A stretch of 64,000 nucleotides of DNA from Rosettibacter primus. Lineage in GTDB: Bacteria; Bacteroidota; Ignavibacteria; Ignavibacteriales; Melioribacteraceae. Below are positions 19,510 through 28,246 of this stretch, piece by piece (the stretch's first letter is position 1; every line of letters begins with the position of its first letter). Location of the stretch: NCBI RefSeq assembly GCF_036860675.1, contig NZ_JAYKGK010000004.1, positions 124,001 through 188,000 of the forward strand, in the 5' to 3' direction. Made by a program: the position numbers and the translations under genes. The notes under the pieces are model-generated. The model ran no database searches. It was given only the letters and a program-made list of their open reading frames with translations, and was not told the origin of the DNA.

Positions 19510-20841
19510 TTAAAATATTCTTTTTAATAAATCCGGGTTTTCTTTATACAATTTTAATATCATTTCTCCAAAGAGTGAGTTGGGCCATGGGAACCAACTT
19601 CTTGTATATTCATGAGGATTATCTTTATTAAATGATTCATGCATAAAGTACTTATCAGCATGAGTATTTTTCAAATATTTTATATTTTGAATAATTTCAT
19701 CTTCGTTAATGCTCGTCATAATTCTCATAATAATGCTCAAATGCCAGATATTATTAATTAATGTATGGGGACTGCCTATTCCTTCTGCAAATTTTCCTCT
19801 GAAGAAATATGGATTATCCTCACTTAAAATAAATTTTCTTGTTTCCTGATATATTTCACTTTTTCCATCAATACAATTCAAGTATGGAAGAGACAATAAA
19901 CTTGGAATATTAGCATCATCCATAAATAATTTATTTCCAAAACCATCTACTTCATATGCAATAATTTTATTGTAATTAAGATGAGATGAGATAGCAAATT
20001 TATTTATTGCCATTTCAACTTCATCAGCAAGTGATAAACATTTATTTGCAAAATCAAAATCTTGAAAGATTTCTTTATACATTTCTGACAATTGTCTTAA
20101 CGAAACTACAGCAAAGTAATTTGATGGGATTAAAAATGGGAATATCGTAGCATCATCCGATGGTCTGAATATAGAAACTATTAATCCATTTGGCTTGATT
20201 GGATTTCCATAGCCATTACCAGGAACTGTATCTGTACTCCACGATGTAATTCTACCAAATTTGTAAGACCCTCTATCATTCTTACGTTGTTGTTCGTTAA
20301 ATGTAATGTAGATTAATTGAGTTGCCTTTTTCCATTCATCTGTAAAGCAGGAAATATCCCCAGTCAATTTCCAGTAATTATAAGCTAATCTTATGGGATA
20401 ACATAAAGAATCTAATTCCCATTTTCTTTCATGCAATTCAGGTTTCATTTCTGTTAAATCGTTAATCCATATACTTTCTTTTTTCTCATAATTAAATGCA
20501 TTTGCGTAAGGGTCAGTGAGAATACATTTTGTTTGTCTATTGATAAGTCCCTTTATTAGCAACTTGAGATTATCATCTTGATTAACAAGTTCTAAATAAG
20601 GCCAAATTTGAGCAGTAGAATCACGCAACCACATAGCTGGTATATCCCCTGCAAGTACATATACATCGGGCATTCCATTATCAAATTTGAAAATTACACT
20701 TGTATCCAATGTATTAGAAAAACAATTTGAGAAAAGTCGGGCTAAATCTTTATCAACTAAAAAATCTGAAATCTCTTTTATTTTTTCTTCAACAGTTTTG
20801 CTAATAAATTTTCGTTCTTTTAAGCTTGGACGGGTGTTCAT
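19510..20841 (-). CDS. Glycoside hydrolase family 125 exo-alpha-1,6-mannosidase
   Basis: This 443-residue protein has the metal-independent (alpha/alpha)6 alpha-mannosidase fold formerly called DUF1237. Key stretches are AGDIPAMWLRDSTAQIWPYL, FRPSDDATIFPFLIPSN with the acid candidate at D229/D230, and WFPWPNSLFGE with the base candidate E426. Known GH125 enzymes release alpha-1,6-linked mannose from N-glycan cores and yeast mannan. No signal peptide is evident, so it probably acts in the cytoplasm or needs another export route. It is tightly packed between GH3 and the CBM9-like gene. Together with GH38, GH130 and GH94 it points to high-mannose or paucimannose N-glycan use. Confidence 0.92.
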   Translation of the reverse strand: MNTRPSLKERKFISKTVEEKIKEISDFLVDKDLARLFSNCFSNTLDTSVIFKFDNGMPDVYVLAGDIPAMWLRDSTAQIWPYLELVNQDDNLKLLIKGLINRQTKCILTDPYANAFNYEKKESIWINDLTEMKPELHERKWELDSLCYPIRLAYNYWKLTGDISCFTDEWKKATQLIYITFNEQQRKNDRGSYKFGRITSWSTDTVPGNGYGNPIKPNGLIVSIFRPSDDATIFPFLIPSNYFAVVSLRQLSEMYKEIFQDFDFANKCLSLADEVEMAINKFAISSHLNYNKIIAYEVDGFGNKLFMDDANIPSLLSLPYLNCIDGKSEIYQETRKFILSEDNPYFFRGKFAEGIGSPHTLINNIWHLSIIMRIMTSINEDEIIQNIKYLKNTHADKYFMHESFNKDNPHEYTRSWFPWPNSLFGEMILKLYKENPDLLKRIF

Positions 20842-20843
20842 TA

Positions 20844-21962
20844 TTATTTTTCATTTTTTATAAAAATTAATCCATCACTATAAATAACAATGTTTATTTT
20901 ATCAAAAGTAGTTATAGAACATCTGAAATAGTCATTTATTGTTTCAATCTCCGGTTTATATTTACGTCCATTAATTATCAATGGGTTAATCCCTAGCGCT
21001 GATATATTCTTGGCATATTTTTGATTTTTTTCAAAATATGATTTTTGCAGATAGTAAATATTTCTCAAATACCATTTAATTCTTTCCAAATCACTACTGA
21101 TAAAATCAACCTTTCCACTACCAGCTTTCAGAACAGAAAATTGAACATAGCCCCACATTTCGGGATAATGCATATTTATAACCCCCTGAGGACTCCATAC
21201 CCAATTATCTTCTGGATATGGTTTATTTGTTTCTGGATTAATTATTTTTTCATATTTATTATTTCTAACATTAGTTTTCCATTCAACACGTGAAAAATTT
21301 ATTCTCCATTGGTCACCATTAGAAGGTGGAATTTTGACTGACGTAATTTCTTTAAATGCTTCCCAGGGAAATGCAATTTCTAATGTCCAGCAGCTATCAA
21401 CATCATCAGGATGATTTATTGTGCCATAAATTTTAACACCAGATTTTAAGTTTTTAATATCATATCCATGTAATGCAGCTTTATCCATATCTCGATATGG
21501 TTTAATCAATAATAAATCCCACACAGTATTGAACGCATTCATTTCAAATTCTATATATTTATGTGTATCGCCGTCAGGGTCAATAAACACTTCAAAATCA
21601 TTATCATAGAAAATTATATCGTCACGATTTTTTAATGTAGCCCAGATATGAGGTTCTTCTAATTCTGCTGCAATATAGAAATAATTATTATCCCATAACA
21701 TTTTCACTCTTGTTCTAAAACGAGGCTTTGGTTTTAACTCTCCTTCAATATCTACGAAATCTTCTGACCAATCAACTTTTTGCCATGATATTTCATCAAG
21801 TTTACCATCGACAATAATATTCTCATCTGTAAAATAGCATATATAATTTCGTGGATTAAAATCAACTTGTGGTATTGGAATTGATTGAGCAAATGAAAAA
21901 TTATACAATAAAAGAAGAGCATAAAATGAGTAATAAAATTTTTTATTGCTTAGCTGCATCAA
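20844..21962 (-). CDS. Exported carbohydrate-binding family 9-like protein
   Basis: This 372-residue protein has a signal peptide (YALLLLYNFSFAQS) and a CBM9-like beta-sandwich. Diagnostic stretches are DGKLDEISWQKVDWSEDFVDIEG, VKMLWDNNYFYIAAELEEPHIWA, DNDFEVFIDPDGD and WRINFSRVEW. Proteins of this type are common in Bacteroidota glycan loci. They are thought to bind sugars at the cell surface or in the periplasm, although single copies have no proven enzymatic role. The 3' part (about residues 290-372) is a separate small domain of unknown role. The gene starts inside the last codons of the GH130 gene (20-base overlap), so the two are probably translationally coupled. Confidence 0.82.
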   Translation of the reverse strand: MMQLSNKKFYYSFYALLLLYNFSFAQSIPIPQVDFNPRNYICYFTDENIIVDGKLDEISWQKVDWSEDFVDIEGELKPKPRFRTRVKMLWDNNYFYIAAELEEPHIWATLKNRDDIIFYDNDFEVFIDPDGDTHKYIEFEMNAFNTVWDLLLIKPYRDMDKAALHGYDIKNLKSGVKIYGTINHPDDVDSCWTLEIAFPWEAFKEITSVKIPPSNGDQWRINFSRVEWKTNVRNNKYEKIINPETNKPYPEDNWVWSPQGVINMHYPEMWGYVQFSVLKAGSGKVDFISSDLERIKWYLRNIYYLQKSYFEKNQKYAKNISALGINPLIINGRKYKPEIETINDYFRCSITTFDKINIVIYSDGLIFIKNEK

Positions 21963-22905
21963 TTAATTCTCCTATTGTTGAAAAAGCCAAACATACTGAA
22001 GTATCAGCTGCACCGTAGTAAATCAATATTTTACTTGAATTAACAGCAAAACCGTCCTCATCAAACTCTTCTACAATTGCTCCAGATGGGAAACAAACAT
22101 TTTGAACTTGACCAACCATTTCATATAATTCACGAGGTTCAAGAATATTATATTTCCCACGATGAATAACTTTACCCGGGTCCGATAAATCATGAAGTGC
22201 TACTCCAACTTGATAAATATTTGATGCTGCAAAATGAGTAGCCACACCATGATAAATATGCAGCCATCCTTCTTTTGTTTTTATTGGTGGTGGCCCTGAA
22301 CCAATATTTTCATCCCAGTAATGAAATCTTCCTGACATAACTGGTTTAATAATTTTCCAGTTCAAAAGATCTTCTGATTCAGATAGATAAATTGTATTAC
22401 CTGTAGTTGGTCCACCTTCAAGCTGTACTTTATTTAGTCTTTCGAACCTTAAAAATTTTCCATTTATTTTCTCTGGAAAGAGTACTCCATTTCTTGAGTC
22501 ATCATTAGACACTATCCCTAAAAAGTTGTATTCCTCAAAATCATTTGTAGAAGCTAAACCAAGTCTGCATCCATCATCCATATCCATTGCAAACATTATA
22601 AAAAAAGTATTATCTATTTTAGTTATTCTTGTATCATATATATGATAAACTTTTTTTGTTAGTTTTTCTAAACCAATGAAGTTGACAATCTTATCATCAA
22701 CTTTATAATTAATTCCATCATCACTCACAGCCTTAACAATAAAGGTTTCTCTTCCTCTGTTTTGTACTCTCAGAAGCAACAAATACTTACCATTAAATTT
22801 TATTGCGCCAGGATTAAAAACAGATGAAACATCAATTAGATGAGGTTTAATTTCAGGAATATCTTTTCTGGTAATAATCGGATTATTATTATATCTGCGA
22901 AGCAT
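21943..22905 (-). CDS. GH130 beta-mannoside phosphorylase (candidate mannosyl-GlcNAc phosphorylase)
   Basis: This 320-residue five-bladed beta-propeller has GH130 hallmarks: an RNNNP(I)ITRKDIP start, VFNPGAIKFNGKYLLLLRVQNR, YDTRITK with the expected catalytic D91, and GGPTTGNTIYLSES, GSGPPPIKT and WLHIYHGV. GH130 enzymes cleave beta-mannosides with phosphate to give mannose-1-phosphate. The known Bacteroides pathway uses a GH130 enzyme to split Man-beta-1,4-GlcNAc from N-glycan cores. The neighbours (GH94, GH125, GH38 and GlcNAc metabolism) favour that role over beta-mannan breakdown. No signal peptide is visible, which fits an intracellular phosphorylase. Confidence 0.9.
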   Translation of the reverse strand: MLRRYNNNPIITRKDIPEIKPHLIDVSSVFNPGAIKFNGKYLLLLRVQNRGRETFIVKAVSDDGINYKVDDKIVNFIGLEKLTKKVYHIYDTRITKIDNTFFIMFAMDMDDGCRLGLASTNDFEEYNFLGIVSNDDSRNGVLFPEKINGKFLRFERLNKVQLEGGPTTGNTIYLSESEDLLNWKIIKPVMSGRFHYWDENIGSGPPPIKTKEGWLHIYHGVATHFAASNIYQVGVALHDLSDPGKVIHRGKYNILEPRELYEMVGQVQNVCFPSGAIVEEFDEDGFAVNSSKILIYYGAADTSVCLAFSTIGELIDAAKQ

Positions 22906-22922
22906 AAAAAATCCTTTTATAA

Positions 22923-25298
22923 TTACTTACCCATTTTAACCACTACATTACAAACTTTTTTGTTTGTAACAGGGATAATATTTGACGGTAATTTTTCACC
23001 ATCAACTAAAATTTCTTTAACCCCGCTTTCTAAACCTTCAAAATTATGTATTTCAATTATGTATCTAGTGCCTCTAAAAACTCGTTCTACTTTAACTAAT
23101 TGCCAGTTGGAAGGTATTACAGGGTCAATTAATAAACCATTATAAGTAGATCTAACACCTAAAATATAATCATAGAAAATCCTATACATCCAAGCTGCGG
23201 TTCCTGTCTGCCAGGAATGACTTGCTTTACCCGGTGATGTATGTTCATTGCTTGTTATATATTGTGAAAATACATAAGGTTCGACAGTAAAAATATCAGA
23301 ATCAATTCTGTTTGGTAATATTTTTTTGAGATAACCAAAAGCAATATTACCACGTTTCATAATAGCTTCGGCTTGTATAAGCCATGTAATAGGATGACAG
23401 AATATACCACCATTCTCTTTCTTACCAGCAACACATCGTGTAATTAAACCGACATTAGTATCAATCTCTTTAAATGCAGGTGCACATATTTTAGGACCAT
23501 ATTCTGTATCAAGATATTTCACGACACTATCCAGTGCTTTAATTAATCTTTGTTTGTCAGGTAAATTTGCAATTACTGGCCAGGTTTGAGTATTAATAAA
23601 TATCTTACCGTACTTATTTTCCTTAGAACCAATTTTTCTTTTACCGCTTCCAAATGCTCTAATATACCACTCTCCATCCCAGCATAAATCATCTATACTT
23701 TTTATTATTTTATTTTTTAATTCATCGATTTCTTTATAATCTATGTTTACATGTTCAAATAATTCAATTAATCTGTTCAACATTGCTACATAAAACATAG
23801 CAGCCCAAACACTCTCTCCACCATCATCTCCTCCAATGTAATCTAAAGTATCATTCCAATCACCTCTACCAAAGACAGGTAAATTTCTGGGAGTTAAAAT
23901 ATTTTTTATAAAATTAACTACTGAATATAAATGACTTAATACAGTTCCTTCCTCACTGTCAACATAAGGAACTTTTTCATTCAGTATTTTGATATCGCCT
24001 GTCTCACGTATGTATTCTGTTACAGCTAAAATGTACCAGACGGGGTCATCACAATGTTTGGTTAGTTCTCCATCAGAGTCATTATAGAAATGATGGTATA
24101 CTCTGCCATCTTTGAACATTTGTCTTGATAGCAAAAGTATTCTTTCTTTCGCTTTTTCAGGCATTGCAATAGTAACAGCAATTGTATCCTGAGCTGTATC
24201 TCTAAAACCAAAACCTCTACTAATTCCCCAATAATAAAAGCTTGCAACTCTTCCTATGTCAAAAGCAACCTTCGCCTGATAAGGAATCCAGTTGTTCATA
24301 AAAATATTTATATCCTTATCCGGTGTATTACAACAAGTATGATTTATAAATTCTTCCCATTTATCACGAACTTTTAGGAAAGCATCATTTACAGATTCAC
24401 TATCGCTGTATCTTCTGATTGTCTGTTCTTTTTTCTCATTAAATTCTTTTTTAGGAATAACTCCAAGAGAAAAAATTATTTCCTTAATTTCATTTGGTTC
24501 TAACTCAACATCAACTCTAAGTACTCCAACAGCATTCCCATAATCTGTATCTTTACAAGACAATTCATTTAGTTCTAATCCTAAAGGATTACTCTCAGTA
24601 CGATAATTTCCAATAAATCGTTCTCTTAGAGTTTCATATTGCACAACTGGAATATTAACAGTAAAAAATGCCCACTGGTCCCATTCTTGATTTTCTTGCT
24701 GCTGCGTGCCATTGGATTTTGTAACCCAGTAAGTTTTAGTGGCAAATAAAGTATTTAAGCCCTTATCAAAATAAACTCTATTAAAATGCTGGTCATCACA
24801 TTGATTTATTAAATCTATCAAACCATGCCCTAATGCAAATTCAACATAAGCATATAAAGAGAGTTTACGAGTATTGTTTGAATTGTTTTTAATAATCACT
24901 TTCCATATTTCTCTATTATCATCTAATGGAACAAAAAACAAACCTTCAGCAAGAATATTATTAACAAAGGATTCTATTTTAGTATAACCAAAACCATGAA
25001 CTGTTTTGTAAGAATCTTTATATTTACCAACAGGCTGCCAGCTTAATGACCAATATTCTTTACTTTCTTTATCTTTTATATAAACATATTTTCCTGGTCT
25101 ATCTGGCGGGACTTCATTAATACGATATCTGGTTATTCTACCATGAAGTGGATTTTTAAAATAGCTAATTCCTCCAGCATTATTAGAAATAGTGGAGAAA
25201 TATTCATCATTATAAATATAATTTATCCATGGAGTAGGAGTACCTACATTATTAATGATAAACTCTTTACCGTTTTCAGAAAATTCTCCATAATTCAT
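22923..25298 (-). CDS. GH94 disaccharide phosphorylase (candidate chitobiose phosphorylase)
   Basis: This 791-residue enzyme has the GH94 layout: an N-terminal beta-sandwich, a helical linker around residue 300, an (alpha/alpha)6 barrel and a C-terminal jelly roll. Visible motifs are RGFGFRDTAQD (residues 361-371), FGRGDWNDTLDYIGG with the expected general acid at D483, and the late TGTAAWMYR. GH94 includes cellobiose, laminaribiose and N,N'-diacetylchitobiose phosphorylases. The GlcNAc genes (NagB/PIG-L, ROK) and the mannosidases make the chitobiose activity, giving GlcNAc-1-P and GlcNAc, the best guess. It is the first gene of the minus-strand run. The 336-base AT-rich gap before it, beyond which a hypothetical gene lies, probably holds the promoter. 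Confidence 0.88.
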   Translation of the reverse strand: MNYGEFSENGKEFIINNVGTPTPWINYIYNDEYFSTISNNAGGISYFKNPLHGRITRYRINEVPPDRPGKYVYIKDKESKEYWSLSWQPVGKYKDSYKTVHGFGYTKIESFVNNILAEGLFFVPLDDNREIWKVIIKNNSNNTRKLSLYAYVEFALGHGLIDLINQCDDQHFNRVYFDKGLNTLFATKTYWVTKSNGTQQQENQEWDQWAFFTVNIPVVQYETLRERFIGNYRTESNPLGLELNELSCKDTDYGNAVGVLRVDVELEPNEIKEIIFSLGVIPKKEFNEKKEQTIRRYSDSESVNDAFLKVRDKWEEFINHTCCNTPDKDINIFMNNWIPYQAKVAFDIGRVASFYYWGISRGFGFRDTAQDTIAVTIAMPEKAKERILLLSRQMFKDGRVYHHFYNDSDGELTKHCDDPVWYILAVTEYIRETGDIKILNEKVPYVDSEEGTVLSHLYSVVNFIKNILTPRNLPVFGRGDWNDTLDYIGGDDGGESVWAAMFYVAMLNRLIELFEHVNIDYKEIDELKNKIIKSIDDLCWDGEWYIRAFGSGKRKIGSKENKYGKIFINTQTWPVIANLPDKQRLIKALDSVVKYLDTEYGPKICAPAFKEIDTNVGLITRCVAGKKENGGIFCHPITWLIQAEAIMKRGNIAFGYLKKILPNRIDSDIFTVEPYVFSQYITSNEHTSPGKASHSWQTGTAAWMYRIFYDYILGVRSTYNGLLIDPVIPSNWQLVKVERVFRGTRYIIEIHNFEGLESGVKEILVDGEKLPSNIIPVTNKKVCNVVVKMGK

Positions 25299-25634
25299 TT
25301 ATCATCCCCTAATATAATTAGTATATTTTTTTCTAAAAATAACTTATCTAAAAATATGGAAGCAATATTATAAAATCAATCAAATAAATAAAAAAAGTTA
25401 TATTTTTTTTTATAAAAACAAGTTTATTTACTTAGTTTTTTTTGTTACAATAAATATTAAATGAAAAATTTAAATGATATTAAATGAAGATAGAAAATTG
25501 GAATGATATTTTTATTAAAAAAATTATTTTATTATTGACTGCGCTAATAATTGGAATGTAATTCTCTGAGTTGTTCTTCTGAGACTATATCTTTAATAAA
25601 TAATCATTCAAAAAAATGATTATTAAATATGCCT
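25299..25634. other. Intergenic region upstream of the glycan locus
   Basis: This 336-base, very AT-rich stretch is where the promoter of the minus-strand glycan genes should lie. I see no protein-coding potential. The only structure found is the hairpin at 25599-25624 next to the hypothetical gene. No promoter motif could be assigned with confidence. Confidence 0.4.
25599..25624 (-). terminator. AT-rich stem-loop after the small membrane protein gene
   Basis: A 10-bp perfect inverted repeat (AATAATCATT / AATGATTATT, loop 6) lies 11 bases after the stop codon of the gene at 25635-26033. It is composed almost only of A and T, so it is a weak terminator at best. Confidence 0.3.
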
Positions 25635-26033
25635 TCACCAGAAATTTATTACAGAATTATTTGATTTTTTCCTCATTTCTTCATTTATAATAGTATAACG
25701 AGTTTTGCTGTCATTATGTTTTACATTGTTAAAATGTTTCTTTGGTCCCTGAAAAATATCATGGCTACTTTTCAAATATCTTAAATTCATATTTGAAGCT
25801 CTAAATTGATTCATACTTATATTTAATGCTTTGCTGTAATAAAAATTATTTTTTAAGATTGTCTCTGGTTGAATTGAGGGAATATTAATAAAATTCAAAT
25901 TAGATTTATTGTCTTTGCTTATTTTTTTATTATTCAATCGAAATCTTGATATTAAATATGACAATATTATTACCACTCCAAGCAGTGCTATGGAAATCTG
26001 CAAGCCGACATATATTATATCAATTAATTCCAT
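25635..26033 (-). CDS. Hypothetical small membrane-anchored protein
   Basis: This 132-residue ORF has one clear N-terminal transmembrane segment (about residues 6-28, IIYVGLQISIALLGVVIILSY). A basic, Asn- and Lys-rich soluble tail with no recognisable domain follows. The tail should face the cytoplasm by the positive-inside rule. No family is recognised. The length, the well-formed membrane segment and the absence of any better use of the region favour a real gene, but the ribosome-binding site is weak and no neighbour suggests a role. Confidence 0.5.
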   Translation of the reverse strand: MELIDIIYVGLQISIALLGVVIILSYLISRFRLNNKKISKDNKSNLNFINIPSIQPETILKNNFYYSKALNISMNQFRASNMNLRYLKSSHDIFQGPKKHFNNVKHNDSKTRYTIINEEMRKKSNNSVINFW

Positions 26034-26230
26034 AAGAAATATTATTTATTATTCATTTTTATAAGCCAATATTAATGCCAATATCGGTATATCATTTTTT
26101 AGCTTTTTGTGGATATTTTATAATAAAAAAGTTTCACTATGAGAAATTGATTTTTTTTAAAACATTTTTTATTTCCAGATTAAAATTGTTTTATTATTTT
26201 TTCATTAAGACAAAATTAAATTAACACAAT

Positions 26231-26752
26231 ATTCTTAGCAGAATTGAAATAATTAAAGGTGACATTACTAAATTAAAAGTTGACGCCATCGTTAATGCTG
26301 CAAATAATTCTTTATTAGGAGGCGGAGGAGTTGATGGTGCAATTCACAGAGCTGCAGGACCAATGCTTTTAGAAGAATGTAAAAAATTAGGAGGATGTCC
26401 AACAGGTGAAGCAAAAATAACCAAGGGTTATAATTTGCCTGCTAAGTTTGTAATTCATACTGTTGGACCAATATGGAAAGGAGGCAATTATAACGAAGAT
26501 GAATTATTATCTAATTGTTATAAAAATTCTTTAAAACTTGCTCTTGAAAATGGAATAAAAACAATAGCCTTCCCTTCTATCAGTACTGGAGCTTATCGAT
26601 TTCCTGTTGAACAAGCTTCTAAAATCGCATTTAATACAGTAATGGAATTTTTACAACAACATGATAAAATTGAAAAAGTAATTTTTTGCTGCTTTGATGA
26701 TAATACTTATGCACTCTACACGCAATTAAAAAATATTATGATAAGTAATTGA
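26231..26752 (+). CDS. Macro-domain protein (ADP-ribose/O-acetyl-ADP-ribose hydrolase type), no standard start codon
   Basis: The frame encodes a nearly complete macro domain of the YmdB type: KGDIT, then VDAIVNAANNSLLGGGGVDG, then AIHRAAGP, CPTGEAKITKGYNLP, VIHTVGP and FPSISTGAYRFP. These loops bind ADP-ribose, and such proteins remove ADP-ribose or hydrolyse O-acetyl-ADP-ribose. The first ATG in this frame is at 26363, far inside the conserved domain, and a stop codon lies at 26222. The gene must therefore start at a rare codon (ATT at 26231 or 26243) or be damaged at its 5' end. From 26231 the product would be 173 residues, the usual family length. No clear ribosome-binding site is present. 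Confidence 0.72.
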   Translation: MLSRIEIIKGDITKLKVDAIVNAANNSLLGGGGVDGAIHRAAGPMLLEECKKLGGCPTGEAKITKGYNLPAKFVIHTVGPIWKGGNYNEDELLSNCYKNSLKLALENGIKTIAFPSISTGAYRFPVEQASKIAFNTVMEFLQQHDKIEKVIFCCFDDNTYALYTQLKNIMISN

Positions 26753-26842
26753 ATCTGCCACCCATTAAAATATTTTCTATTTGCCAAATAAAATTTACAT
26801 CTATAAGTTATATCATAAATTTTTATTAGTTAGGAGAAAAAG

Positions 26843-28021
26843 ATGAAAACAATTGTAGCTCTTCCTGGTGATGGAATTGGGAAAATAGTTTTACCTGAAG
26901 CAATTCGATTGTTAAATGCTGCAGGATTTCAAGCTGAATATATTTGGGGTGACATTGGCTGGGAATTCTGGTGCAAAGAAGGAAACGCACTGCCACAAAG
27001 GACAATTGATTTAATTGCTAAACATAAAATTGCCCTTTTTGGAGCAATAACAAGTAAACCAAAAGATGCTGCAGAAAAAGAACTTGATGCTTCATTAAAA
27101 GGAAAAGGTTATGAATATTTCTCTCCAATTGTGGGTTTACGACAAATTTTCAATTTAGATATTTGTATTCGTCCTTGTATTTCATTCAAAGGAAATCCAC
27201 TGAATTTCATTCGTAAAAAAATTGATGGTACTTATGAAGAACCATTTGTAAATGTTGTAATATTCAGACAAAATACAGAAGGACTTTATTCCGGGGTTGA
27301 ATGGACTAATCCACCTAAACATGTAAGAGCTGCTCTTGAAACTCATCCTAAAATGAAAGCTTTTGCAAATGTTCCAAGTGAAGAAATGGCAATATCCACT
27401 CGCATAGTAACAAAAAAAGCCTCTGAAAGAATCATTAGAGCTGCATTTGAATACGCCCGCAAACATGGATACAAAAGTGTAACTCTATGTGAAAAACCAA
27501 ATGTACTTCGTGAAACTTCAGGATTGATGTTAAAAATTGCTAAAGAAATTTCCAAAGATTATCCAGATATTGAGTTATGGGATACTAATATCGATGCTAT
27601 GATGATGTGGCTTACAAAAAATCCTGAAGATTATGGAATTATTGTTTCAGAAAACATGTTTAGCGACATAATCAGTGATGGCTTTGCAGGATTAATAGGA
27701 GGTTTGGGATTTGCCTGTAGTGCAAACATTGGAAATGATGTTGCAATATTTGAACCGACTCATGGTTCAGCACCTAAATATGAAAAATTAAATCCATCAA
27801 TTGTAAATCCTATTGCAATGTTTATGAGTGCTGTGATGATGCTCGAACATATTGGAGAAAACGAAATTGCTTTAAGAATCAGAAATGCTATTGCAAAAGT
27901 AATAGAAGAAGGTAAAATTAGAACATATGATATGTTAAAATTAAAAGGCGGGCCAGATGTTTTTGAAAAAGGTGCAGCATCTACTCAACAAATGACAGAT
28001 GCTGTTATTGATAAATTGTAA
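26843..28021 (+). CDS. Isocitrate/isopropylmalate dehydrogenase-family beta-decarboxylating dehydrogenase
   Basis: This 392-residue cytoplasmic enzyme starts with IVALPGDGIG and has NVVIFRQNTEGLYSGVEW, the metal and substrate motif DTNIDAMMMW, and EPTHGSAPKY. The K-Y pair after THGSAP is like NADP-dependent E. coli isocitrate dehydrogenase, whereas NAD enzymes often have D-I. The substrate-specificity loop differs strongly from E. coli Icd: instead of GGIRSLN it reads YFSPIVGLRQIFNL. The enzyme may use isocitrate, homoisocitrate or a related acid. It is first in a plus-strand run of tricarboxylate genes, after a good TTAGGAG ribosome-binding site. Isocitrate dehydrogenase is the simplest assignment. 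Confidence 0.82.
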   Translation: MKTIVALPGDGIGKIVLPEAIRLLNAAGFQAEYIWGDIGWEFWCKEGNALPQRTIDLIAKHKIALFGAITSKPKDAAEKELDASLKGKGYEYFSPIVGLRQIFNLDICIRPCISFKGNPLNFIRKKIDGTYEEPFVNVVIFRQNTEGLYSGVEWTNPPKHVRAALETHPKMKAFANVPSEEMAISTRIVTKKASERIIRAAFEYARKHGYKSVTLCEKPNVLRETSGLMLKIAKEISKDYPDIELWDTNIDAMMMWLTKNPEDYGIIVSENMFSDIISDGFAGLIGGLGFACSANIGNDVAIFEPTHGSAPKYEKLNPSIVNPIAMFMSAVMMLEHIGENEIALRIRNAIAKVIEEGKIRTYDMLKLKGGPDVFEKGAASTQQMTDAVIDKL

Positions 28022-28246
28022 GATGAGGCGTTATTAATAATAATGGAATATTGGAATTATGGAATAATGGGATTGAAGTAAAGTAATAATACAATTTTAT
28101 ATATCGCCCATAAGTCAGATTTGAAGAACAAATGGTAATTATTTTATTAAATTTTATTGAAAAATATTTTAACGTAGTCAATATAATTTAGTAATTATGT
28201 TAATTTATTAATTATAATAATTTTGCAATTAAGCAATAGGTAAAAA

